Shown here piece by piece: positions 20,081 to 29,859 of a stretch of DNA of 64,000 nucleotides. Made by a program: the position numbers and the translations under genes. Numbering within the stretch: position 1 is the first letter of the stretch; every line of letters begins with the position of its first letter. The notes under the pieces were generated by a model. It was not told the DNA's origin. It was given only the letters and a program-made list of their open reading frames with translations, and did not search any database. Origin of the DNA: Pyropia yezoensis (lineage: Eukaryota; Rhodophyta; Bangiophyceae; Bangiales; Bangiaceae); contig CM020620.1 of the NCBI GenBank assembly GCA_009829735.1, forward strand, positions 16,574,354 to 16,638,353, given 5' to 3'.

Positions 20081-22886
20081 GGCATTGGAAAGTTCTTCAC
20101 AGGCCCTTCAATGTTCAACAATGGGACAGAGAAAAACAATGCCAAGGAAAAGAGCACAAAACAATGCACGTAGAAAAGTGAGGGGTCATGAAAAACGACG
20201 GGCTGATGCAAAGAATCAAGAAAGGAAACACAAAGAATCAAAAAACGTCGGCAGCCGCGGCGCTCACACCAGCTATGAGACAGGAGGACAGTCAAGCGCA
20301 CCACAGGAGACACACTGGCAGGTAGCACGCGACGTCTGGCGACGCGGCAGGCAGACGCCATGGGCTTGGCGTGGGCGGATACGGGTAACTGGGCGACGCC
20401 GGCCTTGCCGCCGCTGCCGCCTCCGTGCCGCGGCCGCCGCGGGGGTCGTCACCCCCCCACGACCTCCGCGGCCGGCAGCCACGCCCCACCGCGCGACCGG
20501 CGTGGCGGTGGGGATGGCGGCGGCGGCGGTGGCGGCCGCGGCAAAAAAAAGCTGCCATCGCCCCCCGCAACAACCACGAGCGCCGGCACCCAGCCAGAAA
20601 GAGGACCATCACACCGTCGCACACCTCCAATGGCCCCCCCACCGGCACCCCGCACAGCACACCCCCCCACAGCATCCCCCCAATTACCCCCCCCCACACC
20701 CCCGCCCCCCCCCACAACAGCACCGCTGCCGTGACGCCGACGCGACGACGATCTTGATTCTGCTGCCGCTGCCTTGCCGCCCCCACCGCGGGGGTTGTCC
20801 CTCCCCCGCAACCGCCACGGCCGGCAGCCAAGCCCCACCGCGCCACCGGCGTGGTGGTCGCTGCGGCGGCGGCGGGGGTGGCGGCGGCGGCGGCAGCAAA
20901 AAGAGGCCGCGGCCCCCCCCCACCACCACGAGCACCAGCTCCCAGCGGGAAGAGGACCACCGCACCGCCGCGCACCGCCAGGAGCCCAACCACCAGCACC
21001 CCCCACAGCACCCCCCCCCCGGAGCCTCTCCCGCAGCACCCCCCCCCACAGCCCCGCCACCCCCCACAACAGCACCGCCGCCGTGTCGCCGCCGCGTCGC
21101 CGACCTTGCTGCCGCTGCCGCTTTCTTGCCGCCGAGAGGCGCGGGAACGGGGGCCGCGCAGGGGCAGGCGCGGGCATTGGAAAGTTCTTCACAGGCCCTT
21201 CAATGTTCAACAATGGGACAGAGAAAAACAATGCCAAGGAAAAGAGCACAAAACAATGCACGTAGAAAAGTGAGGGGTCATGAAAAACGACGGGCTGATG
21301 CAAAGAATCAAGAAAGGAAACACAAAGAATCAAAAAACGTCGGCAGCCGCGGCGCTCACACCAGCTATGAGACAGGAGGACAGTCAAGCGCACCACAGGA
21401 GACACACTGGCAGGTAGCACGCGACGTCTGGCGACGCGGCAGGCAGACGCCATGGGCTTGGCGTGGGCGGATAGGGGTAACTGGGCGACGCCGGCCTTGC
21501 CGCCGTTGCCGCCTCCGTGCCGCGGCCGCCGCGGGGGTCGTCACCCCCCCACGACCTCCGCGGCCGGCAGCCACGCCCCACCGCGCGACCGGCGTGGCGG
21601 TGGGGATGGCGGCGGCGGCGGTGGCGGCCGTGGCAAAAAAAAGCTGCCATCGCCCCCCCCAACAACCACGAGCGCCGGCACCCAGCCAGAAAGAGGACCA
21701 TCACACCGTCGCACACCTCCAATGGCCCCCCCACCGGCACCCCGCACAGCACACCCCCCCACAGCATCCCCCCAATTACCCCCCCCCACACCCCCGCCCC
21801 CCCCCACAACAGCACCGCTGCCGTGACGCCGACGCGACGACGATCTTGATTCTGCTGCCGCTGCCTTGCCGCCCCCACCGCGGGGGTTGTCCCTCCCCCG
21901 CAACCGCCACGGCCGGCAGCCACGCCCCACCGCGCCACCGGCGTGGTGGTCGCTGCGGCGGCGGCGGGGGTGGCGGCGGCGGCAAAAAAAAAAAGCGGCG
22001 GCCCCCCCCCACCACCACGAGCACCAGCTCCCAGGCGGGAAGAGGACCACCGCACCGCCGCGCACCGCCAGCAGCCCCCGCACCACCACCCGCCACAGCC
22101 CCCCCCCCTCGCAGCCTCTCCTGCAGCTCCCCCCCCACACAGCCCCGCCACCCCCCACAACAGCACCGCCGCCGTGTCGCCGCCGCGTCGCCGACCTTGC
22201 TGCCGCTGCCGCTTTCTTGCCGCCGAGAGTCGCGGGGACGGGGGCGGGTGCCGCTGCGGAGGATGGGGCGGGGCGATGGAAGCGCGCGGCAACGATGGCG
22301 CGTACGACGGTGGGGTGGCAGTGGCCGCAGGCGACGGGATGCCGACGGCGGTGGGGGGGTACGGGCGGTGACCGGGAGCAGGGAGCTGGAGAGCGAGGGG
22401 GTTTTGGTGACGCAAAAAAACCAGGGGGAACATCCTGCAACGTAGCGCAGCCAAGGCCTCATTGCGTGGGGCGTACACCCTTTTCTCCCGTGCTTTTTTA
22501 GGCCCGCACGCTGTCGGGCGAGCTCAGTCGGTACGTAGCAGACTACGCCCCGCGGCATGAAAAGTGTGCTCCACTTTTCCAGGGCCGGCGAACGTTTGGC
22601 GCCGGCGTTCTGCTCCAAGTCAGGTCGCTTTGGAGAATCTGGGACCTGGCTCTCTGTGAGTGCCCAAGACCAGCGTTGGGAAAAGCGTTGGGGACGCTGA
22701 TCGTTCTTTTTGACAATGAGGGCTGACGCGCATCGCGCTTTGAAAAGATCGGAGCCTTCGTTGTGCTTTCACCTGAGACACTTCAAAAAAGCACTCAAAA
22801 GGCTCCAAAAACACGAAAGTACCGGGGCGGGGGGGGGCGGCGGCCGAGTGCCCCTGAACGGCAGTGCTGCGTCAGTCGCAGCGCCA
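20081..22886 (-). repeat. Right arm of the long inverted repeat, with an extra 1092-bp tandem unit
   Basis: Reverse complement of 7066-9160. The arm contains two tandem copies of a 1092-bp unit (starting near 20081 and 21173), each beginning with GGAAAGTTCTTCACAGGCCC and including the AT-richer spacer and C-rich minisatellite units. The left arm has only one such unit, so one duplication arose by unequal exchange between minisatellite units. It ends at 22886 (TCAGTCGCAGCGCCA). The plus-strand frame at 20085-22445 is open for 786 codons, but it is Pro/Arg-rich and repeats itself, so it is not called as a gene. Confidence 0.85.
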
Positions 22887-24138
22887 AAACGCTTCGCGGC
22901 GCCCCCCTTGGTTGGCCTCGTATCCCGCCGGCCGCCTCCCGGGACACGAGCGGAGGCAAAGGCGGGACGGGACTGCCCGAGCGCTGTGTACCGCGAGGTA
23001 CTGGGTGTCCCTCACTCGCGATCCTGCCCGGCACGCCGGGCAGGGACCTGGGGAAAGGGCGGGGCGCTCCCACCGGTACCAGCCTCGCGGTGCGGCACGT
23101 AGGATTCAGAACTGTAGGGTTCGGCCCTCACGGTTGCGGGCCTGTGCATGGCTGCCGTGAAAGAGCAAAACAGAGCCGTAAGGGCTCCACCGCCTGTCGC
23201 ACAGGGGGCTGGGGCCAGACTGGTGTTTATTTGCTTAGAACCCTCGCAGCAACAGCAGCCGTATCAGTAGCAGTCCGTGGAGACATCAAGAGAGGCGTTT
23301 TGTCATGTTTTAGAGCTCCAGAACTGGTTGCACCTCTGGCGACAAGCTGTCCTCTTTCCTACGGCCCGTTGGACCATTAATCGCAGCCAGGGCAGCCGGC
23401 AGCGATCGTGCCAAGTGGGGGTTGTCTCTCCATCCCGCGAGCGTGGAGAGGCGTCCAGCCCGCGCTGGGCTGGCGACATAAGTTCCCGGAGAGGAGGCGG
23501 TTAGCGGTAGCCTGGCGACAGACCCGGCCTGTCCTTTCTCATCTGCTCTGTGCACATGCGGGGGGCGGTCGCAAGGAAGACGTCAGTGCGGGAAGGCAGA
23601 GACCAAGCAGGGGAGATGAAGTGGAAAGAAGGGCGGAGGGCACCTTTGCCACGTCACTCGATCTGTGCTGTGCTGCTGTGCCCACGTGGGAAGGACTTCA
23701 TCATTGCAATACTGCTGCTGTGGCTGCTGTGAGCCCTTCACAGCAATCCGGGCAGCTGCCCGGAGCAGAAGAGGATCCCGGTCCGAGCTCAGGGACCAAT
23801 CAGAGAAGCGTGATCGCCTCCATTGTTCTGGGTTTTTGCTGTGAGCATGTCACAGCAGGTCTGGGCAGTTCACAACAGATCCGAACGAACTGGACGGAGG
23901 GTGCAGATCCGGGTTTCTGGCCCACGTGGCCAGCGCCTTGTCAGACGTCCTTCACTTTGTGCGTCGATCCGCCTCTCTTTGCACCTCAGACCGATTCGTT
24001 GCAGCCGTCTGTGGCAACATCATCTGAGTAGCCAATAAAAACGCGCGCGTGAAATTTACAGCGCTGACAATTGCGGGACTTCTGCTGTGACCTGCTGTGA
24101 GCTTTTCTCAGGTCTCATCATTCTTCAGAACATCGCCA
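22887..24138. other. No recognisable gene; short hairpin repeats
   Basis: Two near-identical 21-bp hairpins, TGCTGTGA-N5-TCACAGCA, lie at 23725-23745 and 23837-23857. Related TGCTGTGA words occur in tandem near 24082-24101 just outside the Harbinger left end. No convincing protein is encoded. Confidence 0.45.
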
Positions 24139-24141
24139 TAA
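24139..24141 (+). repeat. Target-site duplication of the Harbinger element (TAA, left)
   Basis: TAA directly abuts the left terminal repeat and recurs at 41087-41089 abutting the right one. Three-base TWA duplications are diagnostic of PIF/Harbinger elements. Confidence 0.85.
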
Positions 24142-24175
24142 CGGGCGGTCCGGGACACGATCGAGTTCGCGGCAT
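24142..24175 (+). repeat. Harbinger left terminal inverted repeat
   Basis: Begins CGGGCGGTCCGGGACAC and includes GAGTTCGCGGCA. It pairs with 41054-41086. Confidence 0.85.
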
Positions 24176-24451
24176 ATCGAGTTTGCTGCGCCACGAACTG
24201 GTTGCCACATCTGATGCGTCTTTTTGGACATCGCATGTGGTCGTGGCGTTGGGGTCGTGAACGAAGAGAAATACATAGCAGTTGGGTCTATGTAATGGGA
24301 AAAACTTCGTATCGACCTGTTGCCAATCTGTTTTGCAACCAATCTGGGGACCATGGTTGCTGCCCCACGCTGGTCTCCACGTTCATGCCAACGCCGTGCT
24401 CGCCTCTCCCGAGGTCTTGCCAGTGCGTCACGACACCCCCCCCGCGTTCCC

Positions 24452-24457
24452 TTTATA
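24452..24457 (+). promoter_or_regulatory. Possible TATA box of the Harbinger transposase
   Basis: TTTATA lies 32 bases upstream of the chosen ATG (24489), in a C-rich context. This would imply a very short 5' leader. Inference from position only. Confidence 0.3.
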
Positions 24458-24488
24458 CCCCCGGAGTTCCCCCCCTCATTCTACAGCC

Positions 24489-25661
24489 ATGGACGCCTCG
24501 GCAGTGGAGGCCATCATGGTCAACAACCTCATTTTTGCAGCGGAGCTGGAGACCGGCTGCGTAGACACGGTCACCGGCCGCATGGCGCGGCACGCAGGCC
24601 CCGTCTCCTTTGAGGAGGTGCAGTCCCGCTACGGGCGCGGCTTCCGCCGAGCAGCGCGTATATCGAAGCCCTGCTTTTTGCGCCTGGTGGAGATCGTGCG
24701 GCCTTACATGAAGGCACATGCGGTCCCGCTTGCGTGCCAGGTGTTCGTCAGTTTACGCTACTACGCCGGGGCCAGCGACTTGGACGTGTGTGCTGCCACA
24801 GGAGTGTCCCGCACTGTTTTTTATGAGATCGTCTGGGACTTCACAGATGCAGTCTTGTGCGCGCCGGAGCTGAAGCTGCGCATGCCTGTATGGGAAGCGG
24901 CCTGGCGGGAGAGAACTGCGGCGGGCTTCCAGAGGCGGGGGAACAGCCCATTTGCGAACATCATAGGGGCCCTGGACGGCATCGCCGTGCGGCAGGAGCA
25001 GCCGTCCGTGGCCGACGTCACGTGCCCCAAGGACTACTGATGCCGCACGGGCTTCTTCTCGCTGAACGTACAGGCCATATGCGACGCTAACTACGAGTTT
25101 TTGTGGGTGAGCTGCCGTACTTCGGGGTCGTCTCATGATTCCATGGCGTTGGCGAGCAGTGAGCTAGGTCAACTCCTCAAGGACACGCGTCATCCGATGG
25201 TCAAGTTGCTCATCCGCGAGGGTTTGTGCATCGCGGCTGATGAGGCATACGGGGACTCCGAGGTTTTGGCGGTACCGTGGCCAGGGGGCGGAGGTGGGAA
25301 TAAGTGGCGCGATGGTTACAACTTCTACCAGTCATCGGCGAGAGTTCACATCAAGCAGGCTTTTGGGCAGCTGGTGTGGCGATGGGGGATTTTTTGGCGG
25401 CCCCTGCGGATGCCGTTTGGTAAGCGCCCTTTGGTCATCCAAGTCGCTTGCATGTTGCACAACCTCTGCCGTGCGCATGACGGCATGCCACTGTCCGAGC
25501 TTGGGCGGGGCGATACTGCCTACCAGGCTTTGTGCGCTGGTATTGCTTGCCCGGAGGAGACTCCTCGTCGACAGAGGGGTGTGGGCTCACAGCTGCGGCG
25601 GCGGATGACCCTCGCAGTGCAGAACAGTGGACGTGTTCGACCTCCACTTCACGGCAAGTAG
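24489..25661 (+). pseudogene. PIF/Harbinger transposase (DDE_Tnp_4/HARBI1-like) with premature TGA
   Basis: The frame from ATG 24489 (MDASAVEAIMVNN) to TAG 25659-25661 gives 390 codon positions, a normal length for HARBI1-like transposases. An N-terminal helical region with an HTH-like LDVCAATGVSRTVFYEI is followed by the nuclease core: GALDGIAVR (first Asp), CPKDY-stop-CRTGFFSLN, SSHDSMALASS (second Asp), ADEAYGDSEVLAVPW, and RVHIKQAFGQLVWRWGIFWRPL. The TGA at 25038-25040 sits inside the highly conserved segment after CPKDY, and the frame resumes perfectly after it. In the last motif family members have Glu where this copy has Lys (HIKQ), so the catalytic Glu also appears lost. Both changes are explained by G-to-A transitions (TGG to TGA, GAG to AAG). 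The protein is almost certainly inactive unless the TGA is read through, and even then the Lys would matter. Confidence 0.85.
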
Positions 25662-25722
25662 GTCAGCGTAAACATCACGCTCTATCGACCCACTTCTCAT
25701 CCTTTTACATAGCACTACTTGT

Positions 25723-26534
25723 CTACTCGTCGCCCTCACCCTGACCCTCAGGCGGAGGGTCAGGCTCGGCACGACCACCAGCACCTGTCCCACGTCCAAA
25801 AACACCAGGCGGCCCTGTGCTCACACCCGCACCGGCTCTCGCTCCAGCATCACCGGCCAAACGCGCCCTCATCGCCATAGCAATCTCTGCGCCGCACTCC
25901 GTAATGCACTCCAACATCTGCTTCTCAAGCGCGTCGATGATCACTTGCGAGCTCCCAGCGGCCTTTGACGACGCCAATGCCTGCGCCAAGTCACTGACCA
26001 TAGAGCTGGGCAGCCTGCGGCGAGACGACTCAGCCATGGTTGCTGACGAGGCCGCCATGGTGGACAGCATGGACGTCCGCTCGCGTTGGTGACGCTTGGC
26101 GACGGCGGCGGGAGTAGTTGAGGGCGTGCGCGACGCAGGTTTGGCGACGAGCGCTCCGGAAGACCTTCCATCCGGCGGAAGGAAGCTGGCACTCTCCGTG
26201 CCCACTCCACCATCCAACTCCTTACTGACCAGCTTCAGCAGCATGTTCTTGTCGCGGTACATTACGTACATGTAGTTCAGCACCAAGTCACCCTTGGAAA
26301 ATCGGTTGAAAGCCGACGGGTCGTTCTGCCCGCTCTGGGAGAAGTTCTCGAGAATAGGGTGCATTCTGGCATTAATCTGTGAACACGCCGGCCATACGTC
26401 CAATCACACAAGAGAAAGCACGACACTGTCGAGTAAGTCATCGCAGCCATGAGCGCAAGAGCAGGAGGAAATAGCATGCGAGCGTAATGAATGCGGAGTC
26501 TCTCGAGCGCGTCATAATCACTTACCTCGGTAAA
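25723..26534 (-). pseudogene. Harbinger partner gene, 3' half (separated by the chromovirus)
   Basis: The last nine bases of exon 1 (26526-26534, coding F-T-E) are followed by GTAAGT, an intron 26377-26525 of 149 bp ending TTCACAG, then exon 2 from 26376 to the stop at 25723. The phase is 0. Exon 2 encodes INARMHPILENFSQSGQND, then FSKGDLVLNYMYVMYRD, then a Ser/Ala region and a predicted helix (IIDALEKQMLECITECGAEI), ending Gly/Pro/acidic. I do not know a named domain for it. Convergent with the transposase, stops 61 bases apart. In PIF/Harbinger elements the second protein normally binds DNA and helps the transposase reach the nucleus; that role is inferred from position. Confidence 0.65.
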
Positions 26535-26539
26535 CTTGG
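26535..26539 (-). repeat. Chromovirus target-site duplication (CTTGG, left)
   Basis: CTTGG directly before the LTR TG terminus, repeated at 37262-37266 directly after the other LTR. Five-base duplications are typical of Ty3-class integrases. Confidence 0.95.
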
Positions 26540-26902
26540 TGTAGCACAATAGGAATCCGTCGCACGTCCACTCTCAGGGAACACTCACCAAGGGGGATCG
26601 GCACCAACGTCACCGGGAGGCCAAGGTTGCTGTCCTTGGAGCGCAAGCCACGGGACCAAGATGGGAGCCCAAATGGGAGGGGTTTGTTGTTCTACCTCGG
26701 CCGGCGGTGGATTCGCCACCGGCCCCCGCGTTATAAACCCTCGGAGACACTACTAACTACCCTCCACCCCAAGATGCAAGTCCCTCTGGTCATACGTAAC
26801 TTATAGATACCGTGACCAGTACGGACTATCAACTTGAAAGCCAAGGATTAGAAGTAGCCCCCCTAATATTAGGGTCACAATACGGCCAACCATATTGCCA
26901 CA
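26540..26902 (-). repeat. 3' LTR (element orientation)
   Basis: 363 bp. Contains the perfect palindrome CCCTAATATTAGGG near its element-5' end and TATAA-like words (TTTATAACG, TCTATAAG on the minus strand) that could serve as U3 promoter boxes. Confidence 0.95.
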
Positions 26903-26914
26903 TATCCCCCCCTT
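26903..26914 (-). promoter_or_regulatory. Polypurine tract
   Basis: On the element strand the sequence AAGGGGGGGATA directly abuts the 3' LTR, the normal place for the plus-strand primer of reverse transcription. Confidence 0.8.
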
Positions 26915-27375
26915 AGATTCGGCCCGTCCTCGGGTCGAGTTGCATTCGGGTTACCGACTGTAAGTGGGTCGCGTGACCGTTTACCCGTCGGGTGGGGCTT
27001 TGCGCCCCGTCGCGACAGACACCCCTTTTCGAGGTTGTCTGAGGGGGGTGCCCCCCTTTGTGTGGTACACACACGATCCGTTTTCCGGACCGTTAAATTC
27101 CCGATGCGGGTTCTGTTCACGACCCCCCTTTCCGAGGGGTGGTGCAAGCGGATCCGCCACCAGGTGCCTGGTGGTAGGGGGGCCCCTCTCGTGTGGACGA
27201 TTGAGTGGGGGCGGGAACTGCCCGCGTTGCGCGGGGGCGGTTGGGGGTGACCCCCCTTGCTTACCCCGTGTGGGGGGGGCGTGGCTCCGGTCCAGGTGCC
27301 TGGGTGGAGCGCCCCCGTAGCTCGGCTGACGCGGGTCGTCCCGCGCTGCCGTATCGCTCGTGCTGAGCTGTGTGG

Positions 27376-27382
27376 TTATAAG
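27376..27382 (+). promoter_or_regulatory. Candidate TATA box for the antisense frame
   Basis: TTATAAGCG lies about 110 bases upstream of the first ATG (27490). A start site about 30 bases downstream would make that ATG the first in the transcript. Inference only. Confidence 0.35.
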
Positions 27383-27489
27383 CGCGGGTGCCCGCGCTTC
27401 CCTGGCTCGTCCGTGCGAGCGTTCTCTGTACCGGGTCGAGCCGGCCTCGGCTTTTCTGCACGGGGCGCCCCTGCTACCCCGGTTGCACC

Positions 27490-29859
27490 ATGTCGGACCC
27501 CCAGGTACCCGGGGGTGTGGACGACCTCCTGCCTGAGGAGGGGGAAGAGGTGATGGTGGACGACGTTCCCGTCTCCGCCACCGCCGCCGAGTGCTTCCTC
27601 GCGAGCTCGTCCGAGGACGAGGACGACCGGGTGACCGTTCGTGTGGCTCCGGACGGTGCTCCGGGCGGTTTGTCGTCCGTGTGCAGCGGCACGACGGCTC
27701 CGTCGGGTGGCGGGCAACCGCGGGTAGCTGCTGCGTCTACCCCTACTCCTCCGGCGGCCCGGATGGCTTCTGTCGCCGGTGCCGGCGCGGCTCAACCTCA
27801 AGACGGCGTCGCCGGCGTGTCGGGCGGTTATGGTGGCACCCCGACCGGGACGGCGGGTCAAGACGGCGCGGGTGTCCGCCCGGGTGGTTCATCCGCGGCT
27901 GCGGGTGGCGGGTCTACCCCTGCTGCCCCCGAGGTGCCCCCGTCGGGCTCGGGTGGCGGCGTTGCTCTGCCCGCGGTGCCGCGGGCGTCTGGCGGTCAAG
28001 GTGGGTCTACACCGATGGCAGTGGACTCCGGTAGTTACTCCGGGCGGGCGCCCGCCCTTCTTCTTCCTCCTCGGCCCTGTGCGACTCCGGTGCCGGCCCC
28101 TCTGCCGGTGGGGCATCCCCCGGCGCCCCCTATTCTTCCTGGTCCTGCCCGGGTTGCCCCGTTGGGTGGCGGCGTCGCCGTGGCGGCGGGTCAACCCGCC
28201 ATGTCGATGTTCGACTTGGTGGCTCGGGTTCGAGGCCTGACTGTGCAAGAGTCGATGGAGTCCGATGGCCGGATGCGGGTGGACATCCACCTGGCCCATC
28301 CCCGTGGAGAGTCCTCCCGGTGCGTCAAGGTAGACCCGAGTTGGGAGCGGGAGCTGGTGCGGCTGGTCAACCAGCCGAACGCGGTCCGGGTGGAACACCA
28401 TTGGATACTGAGCCAGCCGGATGACCGGCACGCGCAGCTCTGGCGTACTCGGGTGGGACGGGGTGAGGTCTACCTCGACCCCGCCTTCGGGGTATGCGAC
28501 CTGATTGCTCCCGCGTTGCCGCGGGAGATTGACTACCCGGCTAGTGCTCGGGGGATTGCGGCGGCGGCGGCGCCGGTTGCGTTCGGGAAGACGGTGGGCG
28601 ATACCGGTCGGTATCCCGACTTTGACTACTACCCGGGGGTACCCCCGTATCTGTCGTTGGCTGCTCCCTACCCGCCTATGGCGGGTTTGAAGTCGGCGTC
28701 GAGCTGGCGACGTAACCATGGTGTCATGGCGGATGCGTTCCGCACCGATATAACGTGTGCGTTGCAGACCGGCAACGGTCGTGCGCCTGTATACACTCTC
28801 GTGCGCCCGCCTCTGTGGCAGGAGGGGTGGGAACCCGCCCCTGCTTTCCGGTTTGACACTGGCCCTTGTCTCCGATACTTCGGGAGTGTGTTGGCCTCCC
28901 GGCCGGTCCACCCGTTGCAGGGTACCTTCACCCTTGAGGTTACCCTCGGGCAGGCGTCCTCCTTCTTGCTGTCCGTCCGCCGGCAGGGGCGCCTGTTTCA
29001 TCTTCCGACGGGTGTCCGTGGGCACATCGCGCAGTTGGGCGTGGACCTGATAGCTGCCAAGACCGGGTTGGCCCGGGAGTTCGAGGCCCTGCTGGCTGTT
29101 CACGATGCCGTGAACTGGGCTGGGGTGTTGGCCCTTCCCCCGCACCGGGACCCGCAGGCTGGGGCTACCCCCTTGCCTCGTCACTCGTTGCGTATCCGGC
29201 GTACTCAGCCGGGTGAGCCTAGTTGCCATGGGTGGGCGTCCACCGAGGCCGTTCCTGACCTGGGTATTCCCATGGTTATCCATGACCCTCTTCAGGTCCT
29301 TGCCCCAAGGTTCGGTAACCCGATACCGGCGGCGGTTGGCCGTCGTCCCCGAGAGTGGGGCTCTGCGGGTGGGGAGCATGAGGTGTCCCGTCGTCGGGCG
29401 GAGCCCCGCCGGGGTTACGGTGGAGCCCCTTCGGTAGGGTCCTACCGGGCCTCGTATCAGGTGCCACCGGCTCCGGTGGTAGCCGTGTCGGCTCCTGTGG
29501 CTCCTCTGGCTGCGCCAGGGTCACCTCCCGCCCCTGTCATGAATGACGGGGGTCCCCGTCTCTGGTATGAAGGCGTTGACGCCCTAGTTACCCGCGCAAT
29601 GCGGGAGGGTCTCTCTGTTAGCTGGGGGGATATCCCCCCAGGTGCTGCGCTGGTTGGGTCAGCGCGTTGCTTCGGTGGCGTGCTTGACCGCCTCCAGAGA
29701 GCTCTGGAGGACGTGGAGGCTGGCTCTAGCACCCTCGTCCAGCTATGCACCGAGGTAACTCGGGTGATCGACCGTCGTGACATTGCCGACCGGTGGAGGA
29801 CGGAGGTATACGCGCTTACGCGTGAGTGGCCTCCCTCGGGCAGTGGGTCTACCCACTGA
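27490..29859 (+). CDS. Antisense protein encoded inside the chromovirus (unknown function)
   Basis: 789 codons from ATG 27490 (MSDPQVPGG, context CACCATG) to TGA at 29857-29859; the frame extends upstream to GTG 27388 without an ATG. It runs opposite to gag-pol in the space between pol and the 3' LTR. The N-terminus is acidic (DDLLPEEGEE), then about 200 residues are Gly/Pro/Ser-rich. A compositionally normal region follows from about residue 240 to 600 (MFDLVARVRGL, WERELVRLVNQP, HHWILSQPDD, DFDYYPGVPPYL, ALLAVHDAVNWAGVL) and looks like folded protein. The last 110 residues include a predicted helical, charged end (RALEDVEAGSSTLVQLC). I find no recognisable domain. Antisense frames in this position are known from some plant Ty3 elements, where their role is unclear. 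It could be a captured host gene. Confidence 0.65.
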   Translation: MSDPQVPGGVDDLLPEEGEEVMVDDVPVSATAAECFLASSSEDEDDRVTVRVAPDGAPGGLSSVCSGTTAPSGGGQPRVAAASTPTPPAARMASVAGAGAAQPQDGVAGVSGGYGGTPTGTAGQDGAGVRPGGSSAAAGGGSTPAAPEVPPSGSGGGVALPAVPRASGGQGGSTPMAVDSGSYSGRAPALLLPPRPCATPVPAPLPVGHPPAPPILPGPARVAPLGGGVAVAAGQPAMSMFDLVARVRGLTVQESMESDGRMRVDIHLAHPRGESSRCVKVDPSWERELVRLVNQPNAVRVEHHWILSQPDDRHAQLWRTRVGRGEVYLDPAFGVCDLIAPALPREIDYPASARGIAAAAAPVAFGKTVGDTGRYPDFDYYPGVPPYLSLAAPYPPMAGLKSASSWRRNHGVMADAFRTDITCALQTGNGRAPVYTLVRPPLWQEGWEPAPAFRFDTGPCLRYFGSVLASRPVHPLQGTFTLEVTLGQASSFLLSVRRQGRLFHLPTGVRGHIAQLGVDLIAAKTGLAREFEALLAVHDAVNWAGVLALPPHRDPQAGATPLPRHSLRIRRTQPGEPSCHGWASTEAVPDLGIPMVIHDPLQVLAPRFGNPIPAAVGRRPREWGSAGGEHEVSRRRAEPRRGYGGAPSVGSYRASYQVPPAPVVAVSAPVAPLAAPGSPPAPVMNDGGPRLWYEGVDALVTRAMREGLSVSWGDIPPGAALVGSARCFGGVLDRLQRALEDVEAGSSTLVQLCTEVTRVIDRRDIADRWRTEVYALTREWPPSGSGSTH

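Noticed and set aside
20085-22445. 786-codon open frame on the plus strand, and a 680-codon counterpart at 7507-9549 on the minus strand
   Set aside because: They run through minisatellite units in a GC-rich inverted repeat, are Pro/Arg/His low-complexity and repeat themselves every 1092 bases. The Lys/Arg-rich start (MGQRKTMPRKRAQNN) is only the AT-richer spacer. No conserved domain.
7066-22886. Target-site duplication for the palindromic block
   Set aside because: Bases outside the two edges (GGGCA on the left, AAACG on the right) do not match, and no TA duplication is present, so I do not claim defined element ends.
27889-29379. 496-codon minus-strand frame in the chromovirus, same strand as pol, considered as an envelope-like gene
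   Set aside because: Arg/Pro/His-rich without a signal peptide or transmembrane segment. The overlapping plus-strand frame is longer and has more normal composition, so this looks like its shadow.
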